Shown: positions 32,319 to 41,662, counted from the first letter of the stretch. The stretch is 42,680 nt of DNA from an uncultured Eubacteriales bacterium (GCA_900548855.1 URMF01000029.1:1-42680); one strand, 5' to 3'. The notes: generated by a model from the sequence alone, not told the origin. A program made the numbers and translations.

Positions 32319-33176
32319 TTGGCATCGATGAGAGATATTAAAAGGCGGAAAGAAAGCGTTGCCAGTACTGGTCAGATTACTAAGGCAATGAAGCTGGTTT
32401 CCACCGTTAAGCTTCAAAAAGCAAAAACCAGGGCAGAGAGTAATAAGCCGTATTTTACAATGCTGTATGATACCATGTGCTCTATCCTTGCAAGAACCGG
32501 AAAGATTGACCACCGGTATCTGAAACCAAATGCATCTGAGAGAAAAGCAGTGATTGCCATAACCTCTAACAGAGGTCTTGCAGGCGGTTATAACAATAAT
32601 GTTGTAAAGGAAATTGCAACGGCATTTACTCCGGAGAACACAGACATTTATGCATTGGGTAAAAAGGGCCTGGAAGGACTTTCTAGAAAAGGCTTTTCTA
32701 TTGTGAAGGATTATTCCGAGGTCATGAATGAGCCGTTATACGGTGATGCGATTCAGATAGGTAAAAATGTGCTTGCATCCTATGAAAATGGTCAAGTGGG
32801 AGAAATTTATCTTGCATATACGAGTTTTAAGAATACAGTAGTGCAGGAGCCTAAGTTAATTAAGCTTTTGCCGATTGATGTAGATGAAATTATGCAGGAT
32901 GTGGAGATTGATGTCCTGACACCAATGAATTATGAGCCTGAGGCAGATGAAGCTTTGGATATGATTATTCCAAAATATATGAACAATATACTGTACGGAG
33001 CATTTGTTGAGGCAGTTGCCAGTGAAAACGGTGCCCGTATGCAGGCCATGGATTCTGCAACGAAAAATGCGGATGATATGATTGCCGATTTGTCCCTGAA
33101 ATATAACCGTGCACGACAGGGCTCCATCACACAGGAGCTTACGGAAATTATTGCAGGTGCGGAGGCTATCTCATAG
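32319..33176 (+). CDS. atpG: ATP synthase subunit gamma
   Basis: The rotor shaft of F1. The 285-residue protein is read from a TTG at 32319 preceded by AAAGAGGTGAA, which gives the family-standard start MASMRDIKRRKESVASTGQITKAMKLVSTVK. The central Rossmann-like region follows, and the C-terminal helix (MQAMDSATKNADDMIADLSLKYNRARQGSITQELTEIIAGAEAI) carries the conserved signature. The start codon differs from ATG but the alignment to the family makes it secure. Confidence 0.96.
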   Translation: MASMRDIKRRKESVASTGQITKAMKLVSTVKLQKAKTRAESNKPYFTMLYDTMCSILARTGKIDHRYLKPNASERKAVIAITSNRGLAGGYNNNVVKEIATAFTPENTDIYALGKKGLEGLSRKGFSIVKDYSEVMNEPLYGDAIQIGKNVLASYENGQVGEIYLAYTSFKNTVVQEPKLIKLLPIDVDEIMQDVEIDVLTPMNYEPEADEALDMIIPKYMNNILYGAFVEAVASENGARMQAMDSATKNADDMIADLSLKYNRARQGSITQELTEIIAGAEAIS

Positions 33177-33248
33177 GACAGACAGAGCAGTTTGGTTTAT
33201 ATGAGACAGCATAAAAGGGAAGAAGAATAATATAAGGAGAAAAAATAT

Positions 33249-34640
33249 ATGGCAGAAAAGAATGTCGGTAAAATCACCCAGATTATTGGTGCCGTATTGG
33301 ATATTAAGTTCAGTGAGGGAAATCTTCCTGAGATTAATGATGCAATTACCATTGCGACCAGGGACGGTGGGGAGTTAACCGTAGAGGTATCCCAGCATTT
33401 AGGTGATGATACAGTAAAATGTATTGCCATGGGACCAACAGACGGTCTGGTACGTGGCATGGAGGCTGTCGCTACCGGAGCACCAATTACTGTGCCGGTG
33501 GGTGAAAATACATTAGGACGTATGTTTAATGTATTGGGTCAGCCAATTGATAATAAGCCGGCTCCGGATTGTAAAGAGCATTTTCCAATTCATAGAAAAG
33601 CTCCGGAATTTTCTGAGCAGGCAACGGATACGGAGATTTTAGAGACTGGTATTAAAGTGGTAGATTTGCTTTGTCCTTATCAGAAGGGTGGTAAAATCGG
33701 ACTGTTTGGTGGTGCCGGTGTAGGTAAAACCGTATTAATCCAGGAGCTGATTCGTAATATTGCAACAGAGCACGGTGGATATTCTGTATTTACCGGTGTA
33801 GGCGAGCGTACCAGAGAGGGTAATGATTTATATAATGAAATGACCGAATCCGGCGTTATTAATAAGACAACTATGGTATTTGGTCAGATGAACGAGCCGC
33901 CTGGAGCAAGAATGAGAGTTGGTTTAACCGGTCTTACCATGGCAGAGTACTTCCGTGACCAGGGTGGTAAGGATGTGTTGCTTTTCATTGATAACATTTT
34001 CCGTTTTACCCAGGCTGGTTCCGAGGTTTCCGCGCTGCTTGGCCGTGTGCCGTCAGCCGTTGGTTACCAGCCAACCCTTCAGACAGAGATGGGTGCTTTG
34101 CAGGAGCGAATTACTTCCACAAAGAACGGTTCTATTACATCGGTTCAGGCTGTATATGTGCCGGCGGATGACCTTACAGACCCGGCTCCGGCTACAACCT
34201 TTGCACATCTGGATGCGACCACCGTACTTTCCCGTTCTATCGTGGAGCTGGGAATTTATCCTGCAGTTGACCCGCTGGAGTCCACTTCCAGGATTTTGGA
34301 CCCGAAGGTTGTGGGTGAGGAGCATTATCAGGTTGCCCGTGGCGTACAGGAAATTTTACAGAAGTATAAAGAGTTACAGGATATCATTGCAATTCTTGGT
34401 ATGGATGAGCTGTCAGAAGAGGATAAATTAGTTGTATCCCGTGCCAGAAAGGTACAGAGGTTCTTATCCCAGCCATTCTTTGTGGCAGAGCAGTTTACTG
34501 GTACAACCGGTAAATATGTTCCGGTGGCAGAGACGATTCGTGGATTTAAAGAAATTATCGAGGGTAAGCATGATGACATTCCGGAAGGATATTTCTTAAA
34601 TGCAGGTACCATTGATGACGTACTCGCAAAAGCAAAATAG
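33249..34640 (+). CDS. atpD: ATP synthase subunit beta
   Basis: The catalytic subunit of F1. The 463-residue protein has Walker A GGAGVGKT, the catalytic Glu in GVGERTREGNDLY, Walker B DVLLFIDNIFRFTQAG, and the signature PSAVGYQPTLQTEMGALQERI, plus the DELSEED-type loop (GMDELSEEDKLVVSRARK). Length is normal. TAAGGAG lies before the ATG; the gene overlaps nothing and is followed after 18 bases by atpC. Confidence 0.98.
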   Translation: MAEKNVGKITQIIGAVLDIKFSEGNLPEINDAITIATRDGGELTVEVSQHLGDDTVKCIAMGPTDGLVRGMEAVATGAPITVPVGENTLGRMFNVLGQPIDNKPAPDCKEHFPIHRKAPEFSEQATDTEILETGIKVVDLLCPYQKGGKIGLFGGAGVGKTVLIQELIRNIATEHGGYSVFTGVGERTREGNDLYNEMTESGVINKTTMVFGQMNEPPGARMRVGLTGLTMAEYFRDQGGKDVLLFIDNIFRFTQAGSEVSALLGRVPSAVGYQPTLQTEMGALQERITSTKNGSITSVQAVYVPADDLTDPAPATTFAHLDATTVLSRSIVELGIYPAVDPLESTSRILDPKVVGEEHYQVARGVQEILQKYKELQDIIAILGMDELSEEDKLVVSRARKVQRFLSQPFFVAEQFTGTTGKYVPVAETIRGFKEIIEGKHDDIPEGYFLNAGTIDDVLAKAK

Positions 34641-34658
34641 CGAAAAAGGAGAATACGC

Positions 34659-35057
34659 ATGGCAGATAGTATGAAATTGAAAATCGTGGCTCCTGAGCGT
34701 ATATTTTATGAAGGCGAATCCTCCTTTCTGGAATTTACCACAACAGAGGGTGATATGGGTGTTTATCCGAATCACATTCCGTTGACAGCGATTATTGCAC
34801 CGGGTGTTCTTCGAATCCATGAAAAGGATACGGTGAAGGAAGCGGCATTGATGTCTGGATTTATCCAGATTCTGCAGGATTCTGTCACGATACTGGCAGA
34901 GAGTGTGGAATGGCCGGAGGAAATTGATGCAAATCGTGCGAAGGAAGCAGAAATTCGGGCAAAACGCAGGATTGAAGAGGGTTCCGGAATTGATATGAAC
35001 CGTGCGGAGTTAGCACTGAAACGAGCAATTATCCGCCAGACACTGGCGAATAGATAA
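34659..35057 (+). CDS. atpC: ATP synthase subunit epsilon
   Basis: Subunit epsilon is the small rotor and regulatory subunit of F1. The 132-residue protein starts MADSMKLKIVAPERIFYEGE and shows the N-terminal beta barrel (EFTTTEGDMGVYPNHIPLTAIIAPGVLRI) and the C-terminal helical pair (EEIDANRAKEAEIRAKRRIEEGSGIDMNRAELALKRAIIRQTLAN). Length and fold are typical. It is the last gene of the operon, followed by a strong terminator. Confidence 0.96.
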   Translation: MADSMKLKIVAPERIFYEGESSFLEFTTTEGDMGVYPNHIPLTAIIAPGVLRIHEKDTVKEAALMSGFIQILQDSVTILAESVEWPEEIDANRAKEAEIRAKRRIEEGSGIDMNRAELALKRAIIRQTLANR

Positions 35058-35059
35058 GA

Positions 35060-35096
35060 AAAAATGAGGTTGTCGTTGACAGCCTCATTTTTGTTT
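35060..35096 (+). terminator. Terminator of the atp operon
   Basis: Arms AAAAATGAGGTTGTC (35060-35074) and GACAGCCTCATTTTT (35078-35092) with a 3-base loop, followed by TGTTTAG. A second hairpin, with TGCCA/TGGCA outer and CCGG inner pairs, follows at 35100-35131. Confidence 0.85.
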
Positions 35097-35143
35097 AGTT
35101 GCCATGCATCCGGAAGAAGCTGCCGGTGGCAGGTTCTGCAGGT

Positions 35144-35500
35144 TTAGTTTTCCTTCCAGACCTGTAGCATTTTTATAATCTTTTCGCGCTCTTCTAAGGA
35201 AAAGGTACGAAATACCCGGAGCAGTTCTTCGTTTAACAATGCCTCCCTCTTATCAGGGGAATTGTTGCCCTCTCCCACATTCAGCAGCGAATCGATGGAT
35301 ACATGGCATATTTTGGAATAGTAGGAAAGCACCTTTAAATTTAACTTTGCCCGGTTGTTTTCTACGTTGCTGACAAAACCAATGGTACAGCCTAAGTCCT
35401 TTGCTACCTGTTCCTGTGTAATGCCCTGTTCATTTCGCAGCCGCTTCATTTTTGCCCCAATCAGGACAAAATCCATATCTTCCATATCCATACCCCACAT
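35144..35500 (-). CDS. Xre/HTH_3-family transcriptional regulator
   Basis: A regulator of up to 118 residues with a helix-turn-helix at about residues 18-72 of the longest frame (MKRLRNEQGITQEQVAKDLGCTIGFVSNVENNRAKLNLKVLSYYSKIC). The C-terminal part is a short helical domain (EALLNEELLRVFRTFSLEEREKIIKML). The true start is uncertain: several ATGs at 35500, 35491, 35485 and 35476 are in frame and none has a strong ribosome binding site. It is divergent from the metallo-hydrolase gene and may control it or itself. No effector domain is visible. Confidence 0.85.
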   Translation of the reverse strand: MWGMDMEDMDFVLIGAKMKRLRNEQGITQEQVAKDLGCTIGFVSNVENNRAKLNLKVLSYYSKICHVSIDSLLNVGEGNNSPDKREALLNEELLRVFRTFSLEEREKIIKMLQVWKEN

Positions 35501-35517
35501 TGTATATTAATAAGTAT

Positions 35518-35546
35518 ATTTTAATAAATTGTAAACTGTATGACAA
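35518..35546 (-). promoter_or_regulatory. Promoter of the Xre regulator gene
   Basis: On the minus strand: -35 TTGTCA (35541-35546), 17-base spacer, -10 TAAAAT (35518-35523). A short palindrome AAAAAT/ATTTTT (35557-35574) lies in the divergent spacer and could be an operator. Confidence 0.6.
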
Positions 35547-35649
35547 GAAAAAATTTAAAAATACTCGAATTTTTCATTTATAGAGTTATATTTGCAAGAG
35601 GATGATTGAAATGGTATTCTGAACAGGGCAAAAAATCGGGAGGTACAAA

Positions 35650-36807
35650 GTGAAGCATAAAAAATATTTATATTGGATGATTATGAGCTTTTTGTTCTGC
35701 CTGTTCCTGGCAGGCTGCGGGACAGCGGATACCGCATACCAGGAGAGCACAGAATTGATGGGCAGAATGGGAAACGGAACGGAAAATGCAGATAGCAGCA
35801 GTGAAGAGGGCATCTTAGAGGTTCATTATATTGATATTGGGCAGGGGGATTCCATTCTGGTGAAACAGGGGAATTCTGCCATGCTGATTGATGCAGGCAA
35901 TAACAGCAAAGGTACTGCGGTATGGTCTTATCTGCTAAGTCAGGATGTAGATACATTAACTTATGCCATCGGAACGCATCCCGATGCGGACCATATCGGC
36001 GGTTTAGATGTGGTATTGTACAAGCTGAATTGTGAAACCATCTTTTTACCGGACTGTGTAAAGGATACCAGGACATATGAAGAGCTGGCAGATACCATAG
36101 CGGTTAAGAACAAGAAGCCTGTCGTTCCAGAGCAGGGAAGTGTGTATTCTCTGGGAAAGGCACAGTTTCAGATACTGACAGATACCGATAAGGATTATGG
36201 CGAGAATAGTAATAATTATTCCATTGCCATACGCCTGACCTTTGGCGAAACCTCCTTTCTTTTTACCGGAGATGCGGAAGAGGAAGCAGAAAAGGATATG
36301 TTGGCAAGTGGGCTGTCCTTAAAATCAGATGTCTTTAAAGCGGCGCATCACGGGGCGGATACGGCAAATACAAAAGAATTTTTAACTGCAGTTAATCCGG
36401 AGTACTGTGTCATCAGCTGTGGACAGGATAATACATATGGACATCCGAGAGCCAGGGTGCTGAACAATCTGCGGGCGATGGGAATAAAGGTGTTTCGCAC
36501 GGATGAACAGGGAAGCGTTGTGGCAGTTTCGGATGGAAAAGGGATTACCTTCAACTGTGAACCGTCAATTACCTGGAAAGCCGGAGAGCCTTTGGGAGAT
36601 GGAAAGGAAAAGCAGGCAGATAAAAAGGAGGACGGAGCGGCAAAGCCGGAGAGCTATTATATTCTGAATACGAATACAAAAAAATTTCACCGTCCCGGCT
36701 GCGGCAGTGCGGACAACATAGCAGATAAAAATAAAGCGGAGACGGATAAATCACGGGAGGAACTGATTGAGGAAGGATATGAACCTTGTAAGAGCTGTAA
36801 TCCGTAA
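35650..36807 (+). CDS. Secreted ComEC-like metallo-beta-lactamase-fold lipoprotein with C-terminal Cys module
   Basis: A 385-residue exported protein read from a GTG with GGGAGGT upstream. The signal peptide ends in a lipobox LAGC (Cys23). The metallo-hydrolase domain (about 55-300) has YIDIGQGDSILV, the metal motif THPDADHIGG, a further His in KAAHHGADT, and IRLTFGETSFLFTGD, a set close to the ComEC nuclease-like domain. The C-terminus (about 330-385) is a single Cys module: KFHRPGCGSAD ... EPCKSC, much like the modules of the TadE-like protein at 682. It probably acts outside the membrane as a hydrolase or nuclease. Substrate and any link to DNA uptake are unproven. Confidence 0.85.
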   Translation: MKHKKYLYWMIMSFLFCLFLAGCGTADTAYQESTELMGRMGNGTENADSSSEEGILEVHYIDIGQGDSILVKQGNSAMLIDAGNNSKGTAVWSYLLSQDVDTLTYAIGTHPDADHIGGLDVVLYKLNCETIFLPDCVKDTRTYEELADTIAVKNKKPVVPEQGSVYSLGKAQFQILTDTDKDYGENSNNYSIAIRLTFGETSFLFTGDAEEEAEKDMLASGLSLKSDVFKAAHHGADTANTKEFLTAVNPEYCVISCGQDNTYGHPRARVLNNLRAMGIKVFRTDEQGSVVAVSDGKGITFNCEPSITWKAGEPLGDGKEKQADKKEDGAAKPESYYILNTNTKKFHRPGCGSADNIADKNKAETDKSREELIEEGYEPCKSCNP

Positions 36808-36892
36808 AAAGCATATTCAACAAAACGGGCATGTGTAACCGCCAATATCGTTTTGAAAAACTGCCCTTTGACATCTGAATTTTATATACGAT

Positions 36893-36920
36893 AAAAAATC
36901 CCGCCAATCCATGGCGGGAT
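36893..36920 (-). terminator. Terminator of the leftward lipoprotein gene
   Basis: Arms ATCCCGCC and GGCGGGAT (36898-36905, 36913-36920), plus one A-T pair. On the minus strand it is followed by TTTTTTAT, a strong T-tract. It ends the lipoprotein gene starting at 37721. Confidence 0.8.
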
Positions 36921-36929
36921 AAAATATGT

Positions 36930-37721
36930 TTATTCAGCAGCTTCTGTATCTTCGGCAGAAGAGGTATCACTTTCTGCGTCCGGATTCGCAGCCTCCGGGT
37001 CATCTGTATTCCCGGCTTCGGTATTCTCCTCTGTGGCAGCGGCAGGATTTTCCCGGATGTACAACATTACCTTGTCAATATTTAAGAAGTCTTCATCTGA
37101 GATATAATAATAGTCGTCAGACGGCTGGATTGGAATATCCAGTACAACCGGGTCCATATATCCGGGGTTGTCTACCGTGCTCTTTAATATTTTGATAATC
37201 CCCTCCGCAAACTCCGTCTCGTAGTCCACTTCCGTGGTATTGTTGTAATCGCCTTCATCTACCCTTGCATTAAAGCCTTCAATGTAGGAAACAATCTGGT
37301 CATAGGTGGTCTCTAAGGTATCAAGAGGATAAACAGTAAGCTCTAATGTATAGCTGTCAGAATCTTTATCATGCTTTACATCCGTCACCTCATATTTTGC
37401 ATTAGAAAAAATGGACTGTGCCAGATAATAAAATTCTGAGAGAATCGTGCCGTCGTCAACTTCCTTTACCCCGTAATAATTCATTAAATTATGAGCCTGA
37501 TAATCCATGTTCGCCACATATACAGCCTCTGCATCCTTTTGGGAGACTCCGGTTAAGGTCATATAATCCTTGGATACATTTTTGTAGTTGATATCCAGCA
37601 GACTGATGATATAACGGGAATATACCTTGGCCTTGCTGTCAAACAGGGAACATCCGGCAAGGGAAACTGTCATAACACAAGCCATAAGGATGATTGTTAA
37701 TTTCTTAAAAAGTGACTTCAT
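36930..37721 (-). CDS. Lipoprotein of unknown function
   Basis: A 263-residue lipoprotein with a signal peptide ending in the lipobox LAGC (Cys24). The mature part (about 30-230) is Tyr- and Asp-rich (KVYSRYIISLLDINYKNVSKDYM, DYQAHNLMNYYGVKE) without recognised motifs. The C-terminus is a disordered acidic tail rich in Glu, Asp, Ala and Asn. AGGAGG precedes the ATG. A good promoter lies upstream, so it is probably monocistronic. Surface-exposed, function unknown. Confidence 0.85.
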   Translation of the reverse strand: MKSLFKKLTIILMACVMTVSLAGCSLFDSKAKVYSRYIISLLDINYKNVSKDYMTLTGVSQKDAEAVYVANMDYQAHNLMNYYGVKEVDDGTILSEFYYLAQSIFSNAKYEVTDVKHDKDSDSYTLELTVYPLDTLETTYDQIVSYIEGFNARVDEGDYNNTTEVDYETEFAEGIIKILKSTVDNPGYMDPVVLDIPIQPSDDYYYISDEDFLNIDKVMLYIRENPAAATEENTEAGNTDDPEAANPDAESDTSSAEDTEAAE

Positions 37722-37773
37722 AAATGCTGCCTCCTAAATGTATATAAAACAGATAAATCCAAATGATAAAGCT

Positions 37774-37802
37774 AGTATAACATACTTTAGAAAGGGTGTC
37801 CA
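37774..37802 (-). promoter_or_regulatory. Promoter of the leftward lipoprotein gene
   Basis: On the minus strand: -35 TGGACA (37797-37802), 17-base spacer, -10 TATACT (37774-37779). Confidence 0.6.
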
Positions 37803-37814
37803 TTGCTTAAATGA

Positions 37815-37843
37815 TTGTATCGGCAGGAAAATTATAGTATACT
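37815..37843 (+). promoter_or_regulatory. Promoter of the large membrane protein gene
   Basis: -35 TTGTAT (37815-37820), 17-base spacer, -10 TATACT (37838-37843), about 70 bases before the ATG at 37915. It is divergent from the lipoprotein promoter 13 bases away. Confidence 0.6.
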
Positions 37844-37914
37844 ACAGGAGAAAATGTGAAAAATGGAAATTGATATGAAAAAAATTACAGATTAGTGGGA
37901 AAAGAGGTATGAAT

Positions 37915-39687
37915 ATGAGTAAAAATAAAGAAAAGGGAAGAGGGAGCGGATATGTGGCAGCCACACTTTTGTCTATTTTATGGCTGGGCGTCAATTATTA
38001 TATATATTATCCGGCGATTAATTTGCAAAATCCGGAATTCTGGACATGGCTGCTGTTTCATTCTGTTATTATCAGTTGTATTTTTATTTTTTCCGGAATT
38101 ATCAGCAGAAGCCGGAAGGTCAGTCTTAAAAAAGGATTTCGCAGTAATTTGGAATATTTCCGCCGGGGCACAGGAAAAATCCAGCTGATTCTCTTAGTGG
38201 TTATTCCGGTTTTCTGTGTACTGGTGATAGTGCTTGGAACGATAACCAGTGCCACTATTTTTAATGCAAAGCGTTATGCCGGTCTTTTAACGGTAGAACA
38301 GAGGGATTTTACAGCGGACATTCCCGAATCGGAAAATGTGGATAATATTGCACTGATGGATACAGACAGTGCAAGAATATTTGGTAACCGGAAGATTGGT
38401 TCCCTATCAGATGTGGTAAGTCAGTTTGAGGTAGAAAAGGATTATACACAGATTAATATCAGCAATAAGCCGATGAAGGTGGCAAATCTGCGATATGCGG
38501 ATTTTTTCAAGTATATAAGCAACCGAAAAGAAGGAATTCCCGGCTATGTCATGGTGAATCCGGTGGATTCCACAGCGAAATATGTGAAATTGGAGCAGGG
38601 CATGAAATATGTGCCGTCTGGTTATTTGAATGACAATATTTACCGTTATGTCCAGATACACAACCCCACCAGAATAATTGACGGATGCTATTTTGAGGTG
38701 GATGATGACGGACAACCATATTATGTATGTCCGGTATTACACGCCAGAGTGGGGCTGTTTGGAGGTATGGATGTAAAGGGCGCAGTGTTGTGTAATCCGG
38801 TAAATGGAGAGATGGAATACTATGATGTGGCAGATATCCCGAGCTGGGTAGACCGGGTATTTGACGGAGAACTGCTGGAAGATAAATTTAACTGGTATGG
38901 ATTGCTGTCAAATGGTTACTGGAACAGTGTAATTGGGCAGAAGGGCTGTATTCAGACAACGGATGATTATGGCTATAAGACCATTGAGGATGATGTCTGG
39001 ATTTATACCGGAGTTACCTCTGTGACAGGGGATGCATCGAATGTGGGATTTGTGATGGTTAACCAGCGGACTTCAGAGGCGAGATATTATAGTATTTCCG
39101 GTGCGGAGGAGTACTCTGCCATGTCTTCTGCCGAGGGTGAGGTACAGGAGAAAAATTATAAGGCGTCCTTCCCAAGCCTCATAAATGTAGATGGGATACC
39201 AACCTATGTTATGGTGCTGACAGATAACGGCGGTCTTGTGAAAATGTATGCCATGGTAAATGTGGAGCAGTACAATCTGGTGGTAACAGCAGAAACTCAG
39301 GAGGAGGTATTTGCAAAGTATAGGAAGCTGCTGGCAAAGGACGGAAATATCGGCGGAACTGCTTCGGATACAGCAGAAAAGGAGAATGTTATCAGGGAAG
39401 CTGCATTTGAGGTGGCGGATATGGAATATATTACTGTGGAGGGGGAGACTTATGTTTATATTAAGGATGAGTCTGGCAATGTATATAAGCAAAAGTTTTC
39501 CGAGGATGAAGCATTAATTAAAATATCAGTGGGAGATACCGTTTCTATACAGTACGAGGAAATGGAAAATGGGATTCACCGGATCATTACAACGGAGCTG
39601 GTAAAAAAGGGAATAAATCAGGAGACAACAGAAGAAAAGCGGCCCACTACGGAAAGTAAAACAGAAGAAGAGGACAGCAGTATATGA
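37915..39687 (+). CDS. Large membrane protein with extracytoplasmic domain, unknown function
   Basis: The start is 37915, where AAGAGG is better spaced than for the ATG at 37909. The 590-residue protein has three N-terminal helices (about 13-30, 43-62 and 88-114) and then one long extracytoplasmic domain. This domain contains repeated hydrophilic strands with many Tyr and Gly (for example GYVMVNPVDSTAKYV and FVMVNQRTSEARYYS, two similar segments) and ends in an acidic, Thr-rich tail. No catalytic motif or known domain is recognised. tatD overlaps its 3' end by four bases (ATGA), so the two are co-translated. Function unknown. Confidence 0.8.
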   Translation: MSKNKEKGRGSGYVAATLLSILWLGVNYYIYYPAINLQNPEFWTWLLFHSVIISCIFIFSGIISRSRKVSLKKGFRSNLEYFRRGTGKIQLILLVVIPVFCVLVIVLGTITSATIFNAKRYAGLLTVEQRDFTADIPESENVDNIALMDTDSARIFGNRKIGSLSDVVSQFEVEKDYTQINISNKPMKVANLRYADFFKYISNRKEGIPGYVMVNPVDSTAKYVKLEQGMKYVPSGYLNDNIYRYVQIHNPTRIIDGCYFEVDDDGQPYYVCPVLHARVGLFGGMDVKGAVLCNPVNGEMEYYDVADIPSWVDRVFDGELLEDKFNWYGLLSNGYWNSVIGQKGCIQTTDDYGYKTIEDDVWIYTGVTSVTGDASNVGFVMVNQRTSEARYYSISGAEEYSAMSSAEGEVQEKNYKASFPSLINVDGIPTYVMVLTDNGGLVKMYAMVNVEQYNLVVTAETQEEVFAKYRKLLAKDGNIGGTASDTAEKENVIREAAFEVADMEYITVEGETYVYIKDESGNVYKQKFSEDEALIKISVGDTVSIQYEEMENGIHRIITTELVKKGINQETTEEKRPTTESKTEEEDSSI

Positions 39688-40457
39688 AAATATTTGAGAC
39701 ACATGCACACTATGATGACGCTGCATTTTCAGAGGATAGAGATTTTTTACTGGAGCAGATGCATAGGGAAGGCATCGAATACATTGTAAATATTGGCTGC
39801 TCCATGGAGAACTCAAATAGCATCACAGGGCTTGTAAAACAGTATGATTTTTTATATGGTACGGTGGGTGTACACCCGGAGGATGCAGGCAGTCTGACGG
39901 AATCAGATATGGAAGAATTAGAGGAGCTTTCAAAGCAGGATAAAATCCTTGCAATTGGGGAGATTGGTCTGGATTATCATTATGATGAACCGCCAAAGGA
40001 TATTCAGAAGCAATGGTTTGTCCGGCAGTTAGATCTTGCGAAGCGCCGGCAGCTTCCCGTTGTTATCCACAGTCGGGATGCGGCAAAGGATACATTAGAC
40101 ATTATGAAAGCAGAGCATGCAGGAAAGACAAATGGTGTTATCCATTGTTTTTCCTATGGGGTGGAAATGGCGAGGGAATATCTGAACATGGGATATTATA
40201 TCGGAATTGGCGGGGTGATAACCTTTAAAAACGGCAGAAAATTAAAAGAGGTGGCGGAGTATGCACCCTTAGACCGCATTGTGCTGGAGACGGATGCACC
40301 GTATCTTGCACCGGTTCCGTTTCGGGGTAAGAGGAACTGCTCCCTGTATTTGAAATATGTGGCGGAGGAGCTTGCGCGGTTAAAGGGGCTTTCTGCCGAA
40401 GAGGTCTGTACCGTGACATATGAAAACGCAAAGAGATTATACAATTTTTCGGATTAA
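39684..40457 (+). CDS. tatD: TatD family metal-dependent hydrolase
   Basis: TatD proteins are TIM-barrel hydrolases with 3'-to-5' exonuclease or related phosphodiesterase activity. The 257-residue protein has the metal ligands visible as HAHYDD near the start, GEIGLDYHY, PVVIHSRDA, GVIHCFSYG and LETDAPYLAP. Length and motif order are typical. The ATG overlaps the previous stop. In many Firmicutes tatD is followed by rnmV and ksgA; here the next gene is an inverted CapA-like gene, with ksgA further on. Confidence 0.95.
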   Translation: MKIFETHAHYDDAAFSEDRDFLLEQMHREGIEYIVNIGCSMENSNSITGLVKQYDFLYGTVGVHPEDAGSLTESDMEELEELSKQDKILAIGEIGLDYHYDEPPKDIQKQWFVRQLDLAKRRQLPVVIHSRDAAKDTLDIMKAEHAGKTNGVIHCFSYGVEMAREYLNMGYYIGIGGVITFKNGRKLKEVAEYAPLDRIVLETDAPYLAPVPFRGKRNCSLYLKYVAEELARLKGLSAEEVCTVTYENAKRLYNFSD

Positions 40458-40469
40458 TATGTTTTAGGA

Positions 40470-40523
40470 GGTATGGGTTTGTTACTTTGCCTTTCCTTTG
40501 GAATTTATTGTAACCCCCATACC
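40470..40523. repeat. Inverted repeat at the convergent 3' ends of tatD and the capA-like gene
   Basis: Outer arms GGTATGGG (40470-40477) and CCCATACC (40516-40523), inner arms GTTAC (40481-40485) and GTAAC (40510-40514). There is no T-tract, so it is not a typical terminator. It lies in the 3' end of the leftward gene. Confidence 0.5.
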
Positions 40524-41609
40524 ATGGCTTAGCTTATTGATTTTTTTAAGAACCCGTTTTCTGTTTTTTCCCGACAGGATTCTCGGCTGGAAATCATTGG
40601 TGTAAGATGAAGAGGACAGGGAGCAGGGAATCACTTTTATGTCCTTGTTTTTTGCGACCCTTCCATTTTTGATGGTAAAGGTCTGCTGGAATATCATGGT
40701 ATCTTTGTCAGAAGGATTTGTATTGCCTCCGAAGCAGAAATTTCCGAGGCTGTATACAATATAACGTCCCTTATAGCGTTCCATTCCCTGAAGCACATGT
40801 GGATGGTGTCCGAGAACTAAGGTTGCCCCATCACGGATTGCAGCATGGGAAAGGGATTTCTGAATGGCAGAGGGATAGTAATCCCGTTCTATGCCCCAGT
40901 GAAAACTGACAATAATAATTTTTGCTCGTTGTTTTCTGGCTTTTTTAATAGTCCTTTTCACGTCTGAGCTTGTGATGCCTTCTAATTGGTTAAAGCCTAA
41001 AAAAGCTATCTTTATTCCTTTTACGGTTTTGTAGGCAATGGAACCATTACGGCAGTATTTAATTTTGTTCTTTTTGAGGGTTTTCAGGGTGTCGGAATAT
41101 CCCTTTTTACCATAGTCAAAGGTATGGTTGTTTGCAACATTTACCACTTCTACAGAGCCCTTTTTGAGAATTTTAGCGTAGCCTGCAGGACCCTTGAAGG
41201 TAAAGGTTTTGCTGGCACGGCTTGTGGCATTTGTAAAAGGCCCCTCTAAGTTGACAATGGTCACGTCATCCTTGGAAAATACTTTCTTTACCCTTTTCAA
41301 AAAGTAAGCAGAACCCTTTTTCTTATAATAATTGTTGAAGGTGTTATTATATCTGGAATCCACACCAAGAGTGCAGTCACCGGCAGCAGAGATGGTAATT
41401 TTGACGGTCTTGTTTTTTTTCTTTGTTCCATCAGCCCTTGCAGAGGCTTTTGCCTCGGAGCTGGTCTGTGTGGCTGGAGCTGCTGCCAGTGTGGTTAGGT
41501 TGTTGCTTGCAACCGCAAGAAGCAGTACGAAGATAAGTGCTAGATGTTTTATGGAAAAACCGGCAGTATATTTATGGCTTGACTGGGTGCATAATGTGTA
41601 TGGTTTCAT
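40482..41609 (-). CDS. CapA family (poly-gamma-glutamate synthesis-type) exported protein
   Basis: A 375-residue protein with an N-terminal hydrophobic segment (about 22-38) followed by an AAAPA region resembling a cleaved signal. The CapA/PGA_cap metallophosphatase-like core has AAGDCTLG, VNLEGPFT, VNVANNHTFDYG, VSFHWGIERD, GHHPHVLQGME and YSLGNFCFGG. Members are surface enzymes proposed in polyglutamate capsule or cell-wall metabolism. The domain is clear; the substrate is not. It is Lys-rich, as are many surface proteins here. It runs against its neighbours and has an extended -10 promoter upstream. Confidence 0.9.
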   Translation of the reverse strand: MKPYTLCTQSSHKYTAGFSIKHLALIFVLLLAVASNNLTTLAAAPATQTSSEAKASARADGTKKKNKTVKITISAAGDCTLGVDSRYNNTFNNYYKKKGSAYFLKRVKKVFSKDDVTIVNLEGPFTNATSRASKTFTFKGPAGYAKILKKGSVEVVNVANNHTFDYGKKGYSDTLKTLKKNKIKYCRNGSIAYKTVKGIKIAFLGFNQLEGITSSDVKRTIKKARKQRAKIIIVSFHWGIERDYYPSAIQKSLSHAAIRDGATLVLGHHPHVLQGMERYKGRYIVYSLGNFCFGGNTNPSDKDTMIFQQTFTIKNGRVAKNKDIKVIPCSLSSSSYTNDFQPRILSGKNRKRVLKKINKLSHGMGVTINSKGKAK

Positions 41610-41653
41610 ATTTCCCCTCTCATAATCAAAGTCTGTAGACAGGCATTTTTTTC

Positions 41654-41662
41654 ATTATAGCA
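41654..41662 (-). promoter_or_regulatory. Extended -10 promoter of the capA-like gene
   Basis: On the minus strand: TGCTATAAT, an extended -10, about 45 bases before the start codon. No clear -35 is seen. Confidence 0.5.

Noticed and set aside
33955..34431. 158-residue rightward ORF inside atpD
   Set aside because: Wholly contained in atpD in another frame, no ribosome binding site, Arg/Leu/Pro-rich composition typical of a shadow.
40473..40532. 19-codon rightward frame after tatD (MGLLLCLSFG)
   Set aside because: The AGGAGGT directly touches the ATG, leaving no spacing, and the frame lies in the 3' end of the capA-like gene and its inverted repeat.
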